From Cupriavidus pampae (GTDB taxonomy: Bacteria; Pseudomonadota; Gammaproteobacteria; Burkholderiales; Burkholderiaceae): a stretch of 64,000 nt of DNA. Below are positions 42,747 through 52,013 of this stretch, piece by piece (the first letter of the stretch is position 1; each line of letters opens with the position of its first letter). Position numbers and translations under genes: made by a program. Where the stretch lies: the NCBI RefSeq assembly GCF_914271485.1, contig NZ_CAJZAG010000019.1:37571-101570 (forward strand). The letters run 5' to 3'. The notes below the pieces were generated by a model that saw only the letters and a list, made by a program, of their open reading frames with translations, did not search any database and had not been told where the DNA came from.

Positions 42747-43433
42747 ATGAGTCCCGCTGCCTTTTCCTCGCTCAATGCCACCTCCGGTCAGCTCACGCTG
42801 GCGCTGTCCAAGGGCCGTATCTTCACGGAGACGCTGCCGCTGCTCGAAGCCGCCGGCATCCGCGTGACCGAAGATCCTGAGACCTCGCGCAAGCTGATCC
42901 TGCCGACGTCCGACCCGGCCGTGCGCGTGATCATCGTGCGCGCCTCGGACGTACCGACGTACGTGCAGTACGGCGCCGCCGACTTCGGCGTGGCGGGCAA
43001 GGACGTGCTGCTCGAGCATGGCATGACGGGCCTGTATGCGCCGATCGATCTCAACATCGCACGCTGCCGCATGTCGGTGGCGGTGCCGGCGGGCTTCGAC
43101 TATGTCAACGCGGTGCGCCAGGGTGCGCGCCTCGCGGTGGCCACCAAATACGTGCAGACCGCGCGCGAGCACTTCGCCAAGAAGGGCGTGCACGTGGATC
43201 TGATCAAACTGTATGGATCGATGGAACTGGGCCCGCTGGTGGGCCTGTCCGACGCGATCGTCGACCTCGTGAGCACCGGCGGCACGCTGCGCGCGAACAA
43301 CCTGGTCGAGGTCGAGGAGATCATGCAGATCTCGTCGCGGCTGGTGGTGAACCAGGCCGCGCTGAAACTCAAGCGCGAACGCCTCGCACCGATTCTCGAA
43401 GCGTTTGAAGCGGCCTCGGCTGCGATGGCTTGA
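42747..43433 (+). CDS. hisG: ATP phosphoribosyltransferase, short form
   Basis: First step of histidine synthesis. At 228 residues it lacks the C-terminal ACT-like regulatory domain, so it is the short form that needs HisZ for activity and feedback inhibition; hisZ is not in this window. Family motifs LALSKGRIFTET, PTYVQYGAADFGVAGKDVL and the PRPP loop DLVSTGGTLRANNL are present. First gene of a his cluster that runs to 50.36 kb. Confidence 0.96.
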   Translation: MSPAAFSSLNATSGQLTLALSKGRIFTETLPLLEAAGIRVTEDPETSRKLILPTSDPAVRVIIVRASDVPTYVQYGAADFGVAGKDVLLEHGMTGLYAPIDLNIARCRMSVAVPAGFDYVNAVRQGARLAVATKYVQTAREHFAKKGVHVDLIKLYGSMELGPLVGLSDAIVDLVSTGGTLRANNLVEVEEIMQISSRLVVNQAALKLKRERLAPILEAFEAASAAMA

Positions 43434-43464
43434 GAGTGCGAGGAAGGTAGCGAGGAAGGAAGTC

Positions 43465-44802
43465 ATGAACGATACCGATATGGACAACCTGTCGATCCGC
43501 CGGCTCGACTCGACCGAACCCGGCTTTGCCACGGCATTGCGGCAGGTGCTGGCGTTCGAGGCGGGCGAGGACGAAGCCATCGATCGCGCGGCCGCGCAGA
43601 TCCTGGCGGACGTGCGCACGCGCGGTGATGAAGCGGTGCTCGAATACACGCGCCGCTACGACCGCGTGGAAGCGGCATCGCTGGGCGCGCTGGAACTGTC
43701 GCAGGCCGAACTCGAAGCTGCGCTCGAAGAGCTCGAACCCAAGCGCCGTGCGGCGCTGGAAGCCGCGGCAGCACGCGTGCGCGCCTATCACGAGAAGCAG
43801 AAGATCGAATGCGGCAGCCATAGCTGGGAATACACCGAGGCCGACGGCACGATGCTGGGCCAGAAGGTGACGCCGCTGGACCGTGTGGGCATCTACGTGC
43901 CCGGTGGCAAGGCTGCGTATCCGTCATCGGTGCTGATGAACGCGATTCCCGCGCGCGTGGCTGGCGTGAAGGAAGTGATCATGGTCGTGCCGACGCCGGG
44001 TGGCGTGCGCAACGAACTGGTGCTGGCCGCCGCGCAGATCGCGGGCGTGGACCGCGTGTTCACGATCGGTGGCGCACAGGCCGTGGGCGCGCTCGCGTTC
44101 GGCACGGCGACGATTCCGCAGGTCGACAAGATCGTCGGCCCGGGCAACGCGTATGTGGCCGCCGCCAAGCGCCGCGTGTTCGGCACCGTCGGCATCGACA
44201 TGATCGCTGGCCCTTCCGAGATCCTGGTGATCTGCGACGGCAGCACCGATCCCGACTGGGTGGCGATGGACCTGTTCTCGCAGGCCGAGCACGACGAACT
44301 CGCGCAATCGATCCTGCTGTGCCCCGATGCTGCTTATCTCGACCGCGTCGAGGCCAGCATCCAGCGCCAGCTTGGCACGATGCCGCGCCGTCAGGTGATT
44401 GCCGCCTCGCTGTCCGGCCGTGGCGCGCTGATCAAGGTACGCGATATGGAAGAGGCCTGCGAGATCGCCAACGCGATCGCGCCCGAGCACTTGGAGATTT
44501 CGGCCGAGAATCCGCGCCAATGGAGCGAGAAGATTCGCCACGCCGGTGCCATCTTCCTGGGTCGCTATACGAGCGAGTCGCTTGGCGACTACTGCGCCGG
44601 TCCGAACCACGTACTGCCCACCTCGCGCACCGCGCGCTTCTCGTCGCCGCTGGGCGTGTACGATTTCCAGAAGCGTTCGAGCCTGATCGAGGTGAGCGAG
44701 ACCGGCGCGCAGATGCTGGGCGAAATTGCCGCGGAACTCGCGTATGGCGAAGGGCTGCAGGCGCATGCGCGCAGTGCCGAATACCGTTTCAAGCGGTCGT
44801 AA
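43465..44802 (+). CDS. hisD: Histidinol dehydrogenase
   Basis: Zn2+ enzyme that performs the last two NAD-linked oxidations to histidine, 445 residues. Signature block VDKIVGPGNAYVAAAKRRVFG, IDMIAGPSE, and metal/catalytic residues in SQAEHDE and the final GDYCAGPNHVLPTS. The ATG at 43465 has an AAGGAAG ribosome site. Confidence 0.97.
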   Translation: MNDTDMDNLSIRRLDSTEPGFATALRQVLAFEAGEDEAIDRAAAQILADVRTRGDEAVLEYTRRYDRVEAASLGALELSQAELEAALEELEPKRRAALEAAAARVRAYHEKQKIECGSHSWEYTEADGTMLGQKVTPLDRVGIYVPGGKAAYPSSVLMNAIPARVAGVKEVIMVVPTPGGVRNELVLAAAQIAGVDRVFTIGGAQAVGALAFGTATIPQVDKIVGPGNAYVAAAKRRVFGTVGIDMIAGPSEILVICDGSTDPDWVAMDLFSQAEHDELAQSILLCPDAAYLDRVEASIQRQLGTMPRRQVIAASLSGRGALIKVRDMEEACEIANAIAPEHLEISAENPRQWSEKIRHAGAIFLGRYTSESLGDYCAGPNHVLPTSRTARFSSPLGVYDFQKRSSLIEVSETGAQMLGEIAAELAYGEGLQAHARSAEYRFKRS

Positions 44803-44852
44803 GTTTTACTACCGTTCGTTTTCCCCACTCAATGACGCAAGCAGAGGACTCC

Positions 44853-45953
44853 ATGTCAGCCGTACAGCCTTCCCTGATCGACCGCATCATCCGTGACGAC
44901 GTGCGCGCCATGGGCGCTTACCACGTGCCGGATTCGCACGGTCTGGTGAAGCTCGACGCGATGGAGAACCCGTACCAGCTGCCGCCGGCACTGCGCGAGC
45001 AGCTCGGCAAGCGGCTGTCGGAGGTGGCGCTCAATCGCTATCCGGTACCGACCAGCGAAGCGCTGCGCGCCAAGCTCAAGTCCGTGATGCAGGTGCCGGC
45101 CGGCATGGAAATTCTGCTCGGCAATGGCTCGGACGAACTCATCAGCATGCTCGCGATGGCCGCGGCCAAGCCGGGCGCGAAGGTGCTGGCGCCGGTGCCG
45201 GGCTTCGTGATGTACGCGATCTCCGCGCAGTTCGCGGGCCTCGAGTTCATCGGCGTGCCGCTGCGCGCGGACTTCACGCTCGATCGCGGGAAGATGCTGC
45301 GGAAGATGGCCGAGGAGCAACCGGCGATCATCTATCTGGCGTATCCGAACAACCCGACTGGGAACCTGTTCGACGCCGAGGACATGGACATGATCGTGCG
45401 CGCCGCCAATGGCGACGTGTGCAACAGCCTCGTGGTCGTGGACGAGGCCTATCAGCCGTTCGCGCAGAACAGCTGGATGCCGCGTCTGGCGGACTTCAGC
45501 AATCTGCTGGTCATGCGCACGGTGTCCAAGCTCGGCCTGGCCGGCATCCGCCTGGGTTATATGGCGGGTTCGCCGGCGTGGATCGAGCAGCTCGACAAGG
45601 TGCGCCCGCCGTACAACATCAACGTGCTGACCGAAGCCACCGCGTTGTTCGCGCTCGAACACGTGGATGTGCTCGACGAACAGGCCGCGCAGCTGCGCGA
45701 ACAGCGTTCGTTGTTGTCTGCTCAGCTGGCCGCTTTGCCCGGCGTGACGGTGTTCCCGAGCGATGCCAACTTTCTGCTGATTCGCGTGGCGAATGCGGCA
45801 CAGACGTTCGAACGCCTCGTTTCACGCAAGGTACTGATCAAGAACGTGAGTAAAATGCACGAATTGCTGGCCAACTGTCTGCGCGTGACGGTCAGCACGC
45901 CCGAAGAAAACGCGCAGTTTATGGAAGCGTTCGTCGCTTCGTTGCAGGATTAA
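44853..45953 (+). CDS. hisC: Histidinol-phosphate aminotransferase
   Basis: PLP aminotransferase of 366 residues converting imidazole acetol phosphate to histidinol phosphate. It shows LDAMENPY, the substrate segment YLAYPNNPTGN, and the PLP lysine in RTVSKLGLAGIRLGY. The ATG at 44853 follows AGAGG; an ATG at 44832 would add seven residues. Confidence 0.96.
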   Translation: MSAVQPSLIDRIIRDDVRAMGAYHVPDSHGLVKLDAMENPYQLPPALREQLGKRLSEVALNRYPVPTSEALRAKLKSVMQVPAGMEILLGNGSDELISMLAMAAAKPGAKVLAPVPGFVMYAISAQFAGLEFIGVPLRADFTLDRGKMLRKMAEEQPAIIYLAYPNNPTGNLFDAEDMDMIVRAANGDVCNSLVVVDEAYQPFAQNSWMPRLADFSNLLVMRTVSKLGLAGIRLGYMAGSPAWIEQLDKVRPPYNINVLTEATALFALEHVDVLDEQAAQLREQRSLLSAQLAALPGVTVFPSDANFLLIRVANAAQTFERLVSRKVLIKNVSKMHELLANCLRVTVSTPEENAQFMEAFVASLQD

Positions 45954-45960
45954 CCCCACC

Positions 45961-46548
45961 ATGCGTGTTGCAGAGGTCACCCGCAATACCTCCGAAACGC
46001 AAATCCGCGTTTCACTGAATCTCGACGGCACCGGTCGCCAGAAGCTGGCGTCGGGTGTGCCGTTCCTCGACCACATGCTGGATCAGATCGCCCGCCATGG
46101 CATGTTCGACCTCGAAGTCGAAGCCACTGGCGACGTCCATATCGACGACCATCACACGGTCGAAGATGTCGGCATCACGCTCGGCCAGGCCGTTGCGCGC
46201 GCGATCGGGGACAAGAAGGGCATTACGCGTTATGGCCACAGCTACGTGCCGCTGGACGAATGCCTGTCGCGCGTGGTCATCGACTTCTCGGGCCGCCCAG
46301 GGCTGGAGTTCCACGTGCCGTTCACGCGTGCGCGCGTGGGCAGCTTCGATGTGGACCTGACCATCGAGTTCTTCCGTGGCTTTGTCAATCATGCGGGCGT
46401 GACGCTCCATATCGACAACCTGCGCGGCATCAATGCGCACCATCAATGCGAAACGGTGTTCAAAGCGTTCGGCCGGGCACTGCGCATGGCGGTGGAGCTG
46501 GACCCGCGTTCGGCAAACACGATTCCGTCGACCAAAGGCACGCTCTGA
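45961..46548 (+). CDS. hisB: Imidazoleglycerol-phosphate dehydratase
   Basis: Mn2+ dehydratase of 195 residues, monofunctional (no N-terminal phosphatase as in E. coli HisB). Metal motifs FLDHMLDQIARHG, DDHHTVEDVG and the repeat-related FVNHAGVTLH/NAHHQCE are present. It starts seven bases after the hisC stop. Confidence 0.97.
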   Translation: MRVAEVTRNTSETQIRVSLNLDGTGRQKLASGVPFLDHMLDQIARHGMFDLEVEATGDVHIDDHHTVEDVGITLGQAVARAIGDKKGITRYGHSYVPLDECLSRVVIDFSGRPGLEFHVPFTRARVGSFDVDLTIEFFRGFVNHAGVTLHIDNLRGINAHHQCETVFKAFGRALRMAVELDPRSANTIPSTKGTL

Positions 46549-46625
46549 GGAATACGTTTCCGGGACATTAGTCTGGCGAGCCGGCTGTTGCGGCGCTGCC
46601 GATCGTTCGCGACCGACCGCAACCC

Positions 46626-47249
46626 ATGGACACGCTCAAGTCATTCATCTCGCTGCTGGCGCTGATCAATCCGATCGGGGCGATCCCGTTCTTTATCAGC
46701 CTGACGAGCCAGCAGACCGAGGCCGAGAAGATGCGGACGATCAAGATCGCATCGATCTCGGTGGCGATTGTCATGGGCGTGTCGGCGTTGCTGGGGCAGC
46801 AGATCATCGAGTTCTTCAATATCTCGGTGGCGTCGCTGCAGGTGGGGGGTGGACTGATCATGATCATGATGGCGATGAACATGATCAACGCGCAGTCGAG
46901 CCGCACGCGCGCCACGCCAGAGGAAGAGGACGAGGCGGAAGCCAAGTCGAGCATCGCGGTGGTGCCGCTGGCGCTGCCGCTGCTGACCGGCCCGGGGTCG
47001 ATCAGCACGGTGATCGTCTATGCAGGCAAGACCCAGCATTGGTATCAGCTGCTGATTCTGGTCGGCATCGGCATCGTGCTTGGCGGCGTGGTGTACATGA
47101 CGTTCCGCGCGGCCGATCCGATCGCGCGGGTGATTGGCCGTACCGGCATCAATATCGGCACGCGCCTGATGGGACTGATCCTGTCGGCGCTGGCCGTGGA
47201 ATTCATCGTGGACGGGCTGAAGACCCTGTTGCCTGTTTTGAAATCATGA
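46626..47249 (+). CDS. MarC-family membrane protein
   Basis: Polytopic inner-membrane protein of 207 residues with six predicted segments and the MarC/YchE motif LINPIGAIPFFISLT. The molecular function of the family is unknown; the older link to multiple antibiotic resistance was not supported. It is inserted between hisB and hisH and overlaps hisH by four bases, so it is translated with the his genes. This placement recurs in Burkholderiales. Confidence 0.88.
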   Translation: MDTLKSFISLLALINPIGAIPFFISLTSQQTEAEKMRTIKIASISVAIVMGVSALLGQQIIEFFNISVASLQVGGGLIMIMMAMNMINAQSSRTRATPEEEDEAEAKSSIAVVPLALPLLTGPGSISTVIVYAGKTQHWYQLLILVGIGIVLGGVVYMTFRAADPIARVIGRTGINIGTRLMGLILSALAVEFIVDGLKTLLPVLKS

Positions 47250-47899
47250 CTACCATAGCTATTGTGGATTACGGCATGGGCAACCTGCGCTCGGTGGCGC
47301 AGGCGTTGCGCGCCGCGGCACCGGAAGCGAATGTCCAGGTGGTGGATCGCCCCGAAGCGATTCGCGCGGCGGACCGCGTGGTGCTGCCGGGGCAGGGCGC
47401 CATGCCGGATTGCATGGGGGCGCTCGGCGCATCGGGCCTGCAGGAGGCGGTGATCGAAGCGGCCGCCAACAAGCCGATGTTCGGTGTGTGCGTTGGCGAA
47501 CAGATGCTATTCGACCGCAGCACCGAAAGTCGTCCTGGAGAAGCAGCCACGCCGTGCCTCGGATTGATGCCCGGAGAGGTCATCCGGTTCGAGCTGGAAG
47601 GGCAGATTCAACCGGACGGCTCGCGCTTCAAGGTGCCGCAGATGGGCTGGAACCGCGTACGTCAGACCCGGGCACACCCGATCTGGCAGGGCGTTCCGGA
47701 CGATAGCTGGTTTTATTTCGTGCATAGTTACTACGTGCACGCGCAGGACCCGGTGCATACCGCCGGCGAAACCGAATACGGCGTCGTGTTTACCAGCGCG
47801 GTAGCACGCGATAATATTTTTGCCACGCAGTTCCACCCCGAGAAGAGCGCAGCGATGGGTTTGCAGCTATACCGGAACTTCGTGCATTGGAATCCCTGA
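47246..47899 (+). CDS. hisH: Imidazole glycerol phosphate synthase, glutaminase subunit
   Basis: Class I glutamine amidotransferase that supplies ammonia to HisF, 217 residues. The nucleophile is Cys82 in FGVCVGEQML; the other triad residues lie in FATQFHPEKS. The normal GICLGMQ motif is varied to GVCVGEQ here, with the cysteine kept. Coupled to the MarC gene by ATGA. Confidence 0.96.
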   Translation: MTTIAIVDYGMGNLRSVAQALRAAAPEANVQVVDRPEAIRAADRVVLPGQGAMPDCMGALGASGLQEAVIEAAANKPMFGVCVGEQMLFDRSTESRPGEAATPCLGLMPGEVIRFELEGQIQPDGSRFKVPQMGWNRVRQTRAHPIWQGVPDDSWFYFVHSYYVHAQDPVHTAGETEYGVVFTSAVARDNIFATQFHPEKSAAMGLQLYRNFVHWNP

Positions 47900-47979
47900 A
47901 GTAACCCCTGATCGACGGCCGTCATTGCGGCGGCCCGCTTTCATTTTTTCCTTTTTACACAACCTCGCTCGTCACGCAT

Positions 47980-48723
47980 ATGTTGCTCATTCCGGCCATC
48001 GACCTGAAGGACGGTCAGTGTGTACGCCTTAAACAAGGCGACATGGACCAGGCCACCGTCTTTTCCGAAGATCCTGCCGCCATGGCACGTCATTGGGTGG
48101 ACCAGGGCGCGCGCCGTCTCCACCTCGTCGACCTCAATGGTGCATTCGTGGGCAAGCCCCGTAACGAAGCCGCGATCAAGGCGATCATCGCCGAAGTCGG
48201 CGGTGAAATTCCGGTGCAGCTCGGTGGTGGCATCCGCGACCTCAACACCATCGAGCGCTGGCTCGACGATGGCTTGTCCTACGTGATCATCGGCACCGCC
48301 GCGGTCAAGAACCCCGGTTTCCTCAAGGATGCGTGCTCCGCGTTCGGCGGCCACATCATCGTCGGCCTCGATGCCAAGGACGGCAAAGTGGCGACGGACG
48401 GCTGGAGCAAGTTGACCGGCCACGAAGTGGCGGACCTCGCGCGCAAGTACGAGGACTACGGCGTGGAAGCGATCATCTACACCGACATCGGCCGCGACGG
48501 CATGCTGCAAGGCATCAACATCGACGCGACGGTCAAGCTCGCGCAGTCGATGACGATTCCGGTCATTGCCAGCGGTGGCCTGTCGAACCTGACCGATATC
48601 GAACGCCTGTGCGAGGTGGAGCGCGAAGGGGTGGAAGGCGTGATCTGCGGTCGCGCGATCTACTCCGGCGACCTCAACTTTGCCGACGCGCAGGCGCGCG
48701 CCGATACCCTGGGCGCCGAGTAA
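47980..48723 (+). CDS. hisA: Phosphoribosylformimino-5-aminoimidazole carboxamide ribotide isomerase
   Basis: TIM-barrel isomerase of 247 residues. The N-terminal catalytic Asp lies in LLIPAIDLKDGQCVRL, the second in IIYTDIGRDGML; phosphate sites are GGGIR and ASGGLS. HisA and HisF are half-barrel-duplicated paralogues. Confidence 0.97.
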   Translation: MLLIPAIDLKDGQCVRLKQGDMDQATVFSEDPAAMARHWVDQGARRLHLVDLNGAFVGKPRNEAAIKAIIAEVGGEIPVQLGGGIRDLNTIERWLDDGLSYVIIGTAAVKNPGFLKDACSAFGGHIIVGLDAKDGKVATDGWSKLTGHEVADLARKYEDYGVEAIIYTDIGRDGMLQGINIDATVKLAQSMTIPVIASGGLSNLTDIERLCEVEREGVEGVICGRAIYSGDLNFADAQARADTLGAE

Positions 48724-48802
48724 TTTTTATACGCACGCACCCGTAGCACCCTCGCCGTAAGCTTGTGACTATGGCAGCGGCGGGCGGTGCGCAAGGAACC
48801 TC

Positions 48803-49573
48803 ATGCTAGCCAAACGTATCATCCCCTGCCTGGATGTGACCAATGGGCGGGTGGTCAAGGGCGTCAACTTCGTCGAGTTGCGCGACGCGGGCGACCCGGT
48901 CGAGATCGCGCGCCGCTACGACGATCAGGGCGCCGATGAAATCACTTTCCTCGACATCACCGCGACCAGCGATGGCCGCGACCTGATTCTGCACATCATC
49001 GAGGCGGTGGCTTCGCAGGTGTTTATTCCGCTGACGGTGGGCGGTGGGGTACGCGCGGTGGAAGACGTACGTCGCCTGCTTAACGCGGGCGCGGACAAGA
49101 TCAGCGTCAACTCGTCGGCGATCGCCAATCCGCAGTTGGTATCGGATGCCGCCGGCAAGTACGGTTCGCAGTGCATCGTGGTGGCGATCGATGCCAAGCG
49201 CAGCTCCGCGCCGGGCGAGCCCGCGCGCTGGGAAGTGTTCACGCATGGCGGCCGCAAGGCCACCGGGCTCGACGTGGTGGAGTGGGCGCGCCAGATGGCC
49301 GCGCGCGGCGCCGGCGAGTTGCTGCTCACGAGCATGGATCGCGACGGCACCAAGAGCGGCTTTGACCTCGAACTCACGCGCGCTGTCAGCGACGCGGTGT
49401 CGATTCCCGTTATTGCATCGGGGGGTGTTGGCGGCCTGCAGGATCTGGCCGACGGCATTACCGTTGGCCGTGCCGACGCAGTTCTGGCCGCGAGCATTTT
49501 TCACTACGGCCAGCACACCGTCGGTGAGGCAAAAGACTTCATGGCCCGGCAGGGCATCCCGATGCGGACGTGA
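48803..49573 (+). CDS. hisF: Imidazole glycerol phosphate synthase, cyclase subunit
   Basis: TIM-barrel partner of HisH, 256 residues, forming imidazole glycerol phosphate and AICAR. Catalytic Asp in AKRIIPCLDVTNGRVVKG and in LLTSMDRDGTKSG; phosphate loops VGGGVR and ASGGVG. It starts 79 bases after hisA and ends two bases before hisI. Confidence 0.97.
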   Translation: MLAKRIIPCLDVTNGRVVKGVNFVELRDAGDPVEIARRYDDQGADEITFLDITATSDGRDLILHIIEAVASQVFIPLTVGGGVRAVEDVRRLLNAGADKISVNSSAIANPQLVSDAAGKYGSQCIVVAIDAKRSSAPGEPARWEVFTHGGRKATGLDVVEWARQMAARGAGELLLTSMDRDGTKSGFDLELTRAVSDAVSIPVIASGGVGGLQDLADGITVGRADAVLAASIFHYGQHTVGEAKDFMARQGIPMRT

Positions 49574-49575
49574 CT

Positions 49576-49980
49576 ATGGCAAAGAAGTGGCTCAACAAGG
49601 TGAAGTGGGACGATAACGGTCTGGTACCGGTGATCGTCCAGGAAGTCGGCTCGAATGACGTGCTGATGTTCGCGTTCATGAATCGCGACGCGTTGCAGCG
49701 CACCGTCGAACTCGGCGAGGCCGTGTTCTGGTCGCGCTCGCGCAAGCGCCTGTGGCACAAGGGCGAGGAGTCCGGCCACGTGCAGAAGGTGCACGAGATG
49801 CGTCTGGACTGCGATGAGGACGTGGTGCTGCTGAAGGTGACGCAGGTGGACAACATCGCCTGCCATACCGGCCGCCACTCGTGCTTCTTCCAGAAGTTCG
49901 AAGGCGACGTCGAGACCGGCGACTGGCAGACCGTGGAGCCGGTGCTCAAGGATCCGTCCACCATCTACGCCAAGCCATGA
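49576..49980 (+). CDS. hisI: Phosphoribosyl-AMP cyclohydrolase
   Basis: Zn2+/Mg2+ enzyme of 134 residues; HisI and HisE are separate proteins here, unlike the E. coli fusion. Metal-binding residues lie in RLDCDEDVVLL and the CHTGRHSCFF motif; FWSRSRKRLWHKGEESGH is the family core. It overlaps hisE by four bases. Confidence 0.96.
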   Translation: MAKKWLNKVKWDDNGLVPVIVQEVGSNDVLMFAFMNRDALQRTVELGEAVFWSRSRKRLWHKGEESGHVQKVHEMRLDCDEDVVLLKVTQVDNIACHTGRHSCFFQKFEGDVETGDWQTVEPVLKDPSTIYAKP

Positions 49981-50363
49981 GTGCCTCCCAATCGAATACG
50001 CCCGGCTTGAACGCCGCGGACGTTCTGGCACGCGTGGCCGCCACGCTGGAGTCGCGCAAGCCCGAAAACGGCGGCGACCCCGACAAGTCGTACGCCGCCA
50101 AGCTATTCCACAAGGGCGACGACGCCATTCTCAAGAAGATCGGCGAGGAAGCCACGGAAACCGTGATGGCCGCCAAGGACGCGCGCGCCGCGGGCCTGAC
50201 GGCCGAGGCCACCGGCAAGGTGGTCTACGAAGTGGCGGACCTGTGGTTCCACAGCATGGTGCTGCTGGCGAAGTTCGGCCTGACGCCGGCCGACGTCATC
50301 AACGAACTGGCGCGCCGCGAAGGCATGTCCGGGCTCGAGGAGAAGGCCAGCCGCAAGGAGTGA
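49977..50363 (+). CDS. hisE: Phosphoribosyl-ATP pyrophosphatase
   Basis: MazG-like all-alpha pyrophosphohydrolase, 128 residues, second step of histidine synthesis. Acidic metal residues are in KKIGEEATETVMAAKD and VYEVADLWFHSMVLL. Coupled to hisI by ATGA. Last his gene in the cluster. Confidence 0.96.
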   Translation: MSASQSNTPGLNAADVLARVAATLESRKPENGGDPDKSYAAKLFHKGDDAILKKIGEEATETVMAAKDARAAGLTAEATGKVVYEVADLWFHSMVLLAKFGLTPADVINELARREGMSGLEEKASRKE

Positions 50364-50429
50364 GGCAGCGGGTGGAGTAAGGTAGAGGCTAACGAGGCAA
50401 CTAGGCAAAAAGCCAGGGAAGGTGCAACG

Positions 50430-50813
50430 ATGGCAAACGACTTTACCGGGCAGGTAACCACCACCGCCGACACTGGCCAGCTGGACAGCCTGCGCAAGCT
50501 CACCCATATCCTCTACGCGCTGTACGCGATCTTCTGGATCACGGGCGGCGTGACGGCGCTGATCGCGATCGTGATCAATTACGTGAAGCGCGACGATACG
50601 GAGGGCACGCTCTACGCCACGCACTTCGCATGGCAGATCCGTACGTTCTGGTGGTATCTGGGCTGGATGGCGCTCAGCGGGGTCTTTGCGATTACGGTTT
50701 TGCTGTTTCCCGTGGCCATTGCCATGTGGAGCGTATTGTCCTTGTGGATGCTTTACCGTATCGTGAAGGGTTGGTTGTATCTGAACGATAACAAGCCGAT
50801 GTATCGGGGATAA
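50430..50813 (+). CDS. Small conserved membrane protein (DUF4870-like)
   Basis: Protein of 127 residues with three to four hydrophobic segments (about 28-48, 70-95 and 95-112) and a His/Tyr-rich central stretch (YATHFAWQIRTFWWYLGWM) typical of DUF4870-type proteins found between his and tat genes in Burkholderiales. No biochemical function is known. The following 263 bases up to tatA hold no gene. Confidence 0.75.
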   Translation: MANDFTGQVTTTADTGQLDSLRKLTHILYALYAIFWITGGVTALIAIVINYVKRDDTEGTLYATHFAWQIRTFWWYLGWMALSGVFAITVLLFPVAIAMWSVLSLWMLYRIVKGWLYLNDNKPMYRG

Positions 50814-51034
50814 CTGCGGCGGTAACAGCGCCCGTCGGTAACAGAATCGTAATGTTTCGGTATGCGGTCGGTAAGCGTTAGACGGCTACATTGAACGCAA
50901 CGGGACATGCTGGTGTAATGTTCCGCCAAGCCGCAACGAAATTTTCATGGAACCGCAGGATAATTGCGTTTTCCACATTCACGCCGGGAACCGTCGTCCG
51001 GCGCGAATTTTGAAGGACGGTAATTCAGGGGCAG

Positions 51035-51053
51035 AACGGCGTGAGTCGCCGTT
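51035..51053 (+). repeat. Hairpin upstream of tatA
   Basis: Seven-bp perfect stem AACGGCG/CGCCGTT with loop TGAGT, about 12 bases before the tatA ribosome site (CAGGAG). It could affect translation. Upstream, CGGTAA/CGGTAT-type motifs recur four times between about 50819 and 50876. Confidence 0.4.
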
Positions 51054-51076
51054 CCAGGCTTCATCAGGAGCAAGAA

Positions 51077-51307
51077 ATGGGTTCGTTTAGCATTTGGCAC
51101 TGGCTGATCGTGCTGGTGATCGTCATGCTCGTGTTCGGTACCAAGAAGCTGCGCAATATCGGCACGGATCTGGGCGGCGCGGTCAAAGGCTTCAAGGACG
51201 GCATGAAGGACGGCGAGAAGGACGCGCAAGCGGACGCGCCGGCCAAGGAACTGCGCGACGCGACGACGATCGACGTAGAGGCCAAGGAAAAGTCGCGCCA
51301 GCAGTAA
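51077..51307 (+). CDS. tatA: Sec-independent translocase subunit TatA
   Basis: Pore-forming Tat component, 76 residues: one N-terminal membrane helix (GSFSIWHWLIVLVIVMLVFG), the hinge, an amphipathic helix (TKKLRNIGTDLGGAVKGFKDGM) and a charged tail. The ATG at 51077 follows CAGGAG. Likely clients in this window are MsrP and the Rieske protein PetA. Confidence 0.95.
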   Translation: MGSFSIWHWLIVLVIVMLVFGTKKLRNIGTDLGGAVKGFKDGMKDGEKDAQADAPAKELRDATTIDVEAKEKSRQQ

Positions 51308-51407
51308 GCGGCCGACATTCTTCCTTGCAACGCGCCTTGCATCCCGTCTCCCCGGCGGCCACGTTCAGCGTGGCCCGCTTTTCTTGTGTCTCAGGTTCGA
51401 CGTCCGC

Positions 51408-51953
51408 ATGATCGATCTCGGCATTTCCAAGCTGGCACTGATCGGCGCAGTTGCGCTGATCGTGATCGGTCCCGAGCGCCTGCCGAAGGTAGCGCGCACG
51501 GTCGGCGCACTGGTCGGTCGCGCCCAGCGCTATATCAGTGACGTCAAGGCGGAAGTCAGCCGCGAGGTGGAACTCGACGAACTGCGCAAGATGCGTACGG
51601 AGTTCGAGACCGCCGCGCGCGACGTCGAGCAGACGATCCACAAGGAAGTGAATGACCTCAACCAAGAGGTCAAGGACCAGGCGCAGGCCGTCAACGACGC
51701 GCTCTCGGGCAATGCGTCCGGAGACGGTTTTGACAGCAGCAGTCCTTTCGGCAACAGCGATGGCGGTTTCGTGCCGTCGTGGGACGCCGCGCACAAATCG
51801 CACAATGGCCGCAAGAGCTGGCGCGTCAAGCAGGGCGCGCGGCCAGTCTGGTTCAAGCGTCAGCAGGGCACGCGCACGTGGGTGCAGTCTGGCGCCGCGC
51901 GCGTCAAGCGTCATCGTCCCGCGCGTGGCGCGGCACGATCCTTCTTCGAATAG
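51408..51953 (+). CDS. tatB: Sec-independent translocase subunit TatB
   Basis: Part of the TatBC receptor, 181 residues. It begins MIDLGISKLALIGAVALIV, followed by the GPERLPKVARTVGAL hinge/amphipathic region characteristic of TatB, a long charged coiled segment and a basic C-terminal tail. Confidence 0.94.
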   Translation: MIDLGISKLALIGAVALIVIGPERLPKVARTVGALVGRAQRYISDVKAEVSREVELDELRKMRTEFETAARDVEQTIHKEVNDLNQEVKDQAQAVNDALSGNASGDGFDSSSPFGNSDGGFVPSWDAAHKSHNGRKSWRVKQGARPVWFKRQQGTRTWVQSGAARVKRHRPARGAARSFFE

Positions 51954-52013
51954 GCATGCAGGTCGCCGACCGAATTCAAGTATCCAGCCCTCGTGGCTGA
52001 GCGGTTTCAAGCC

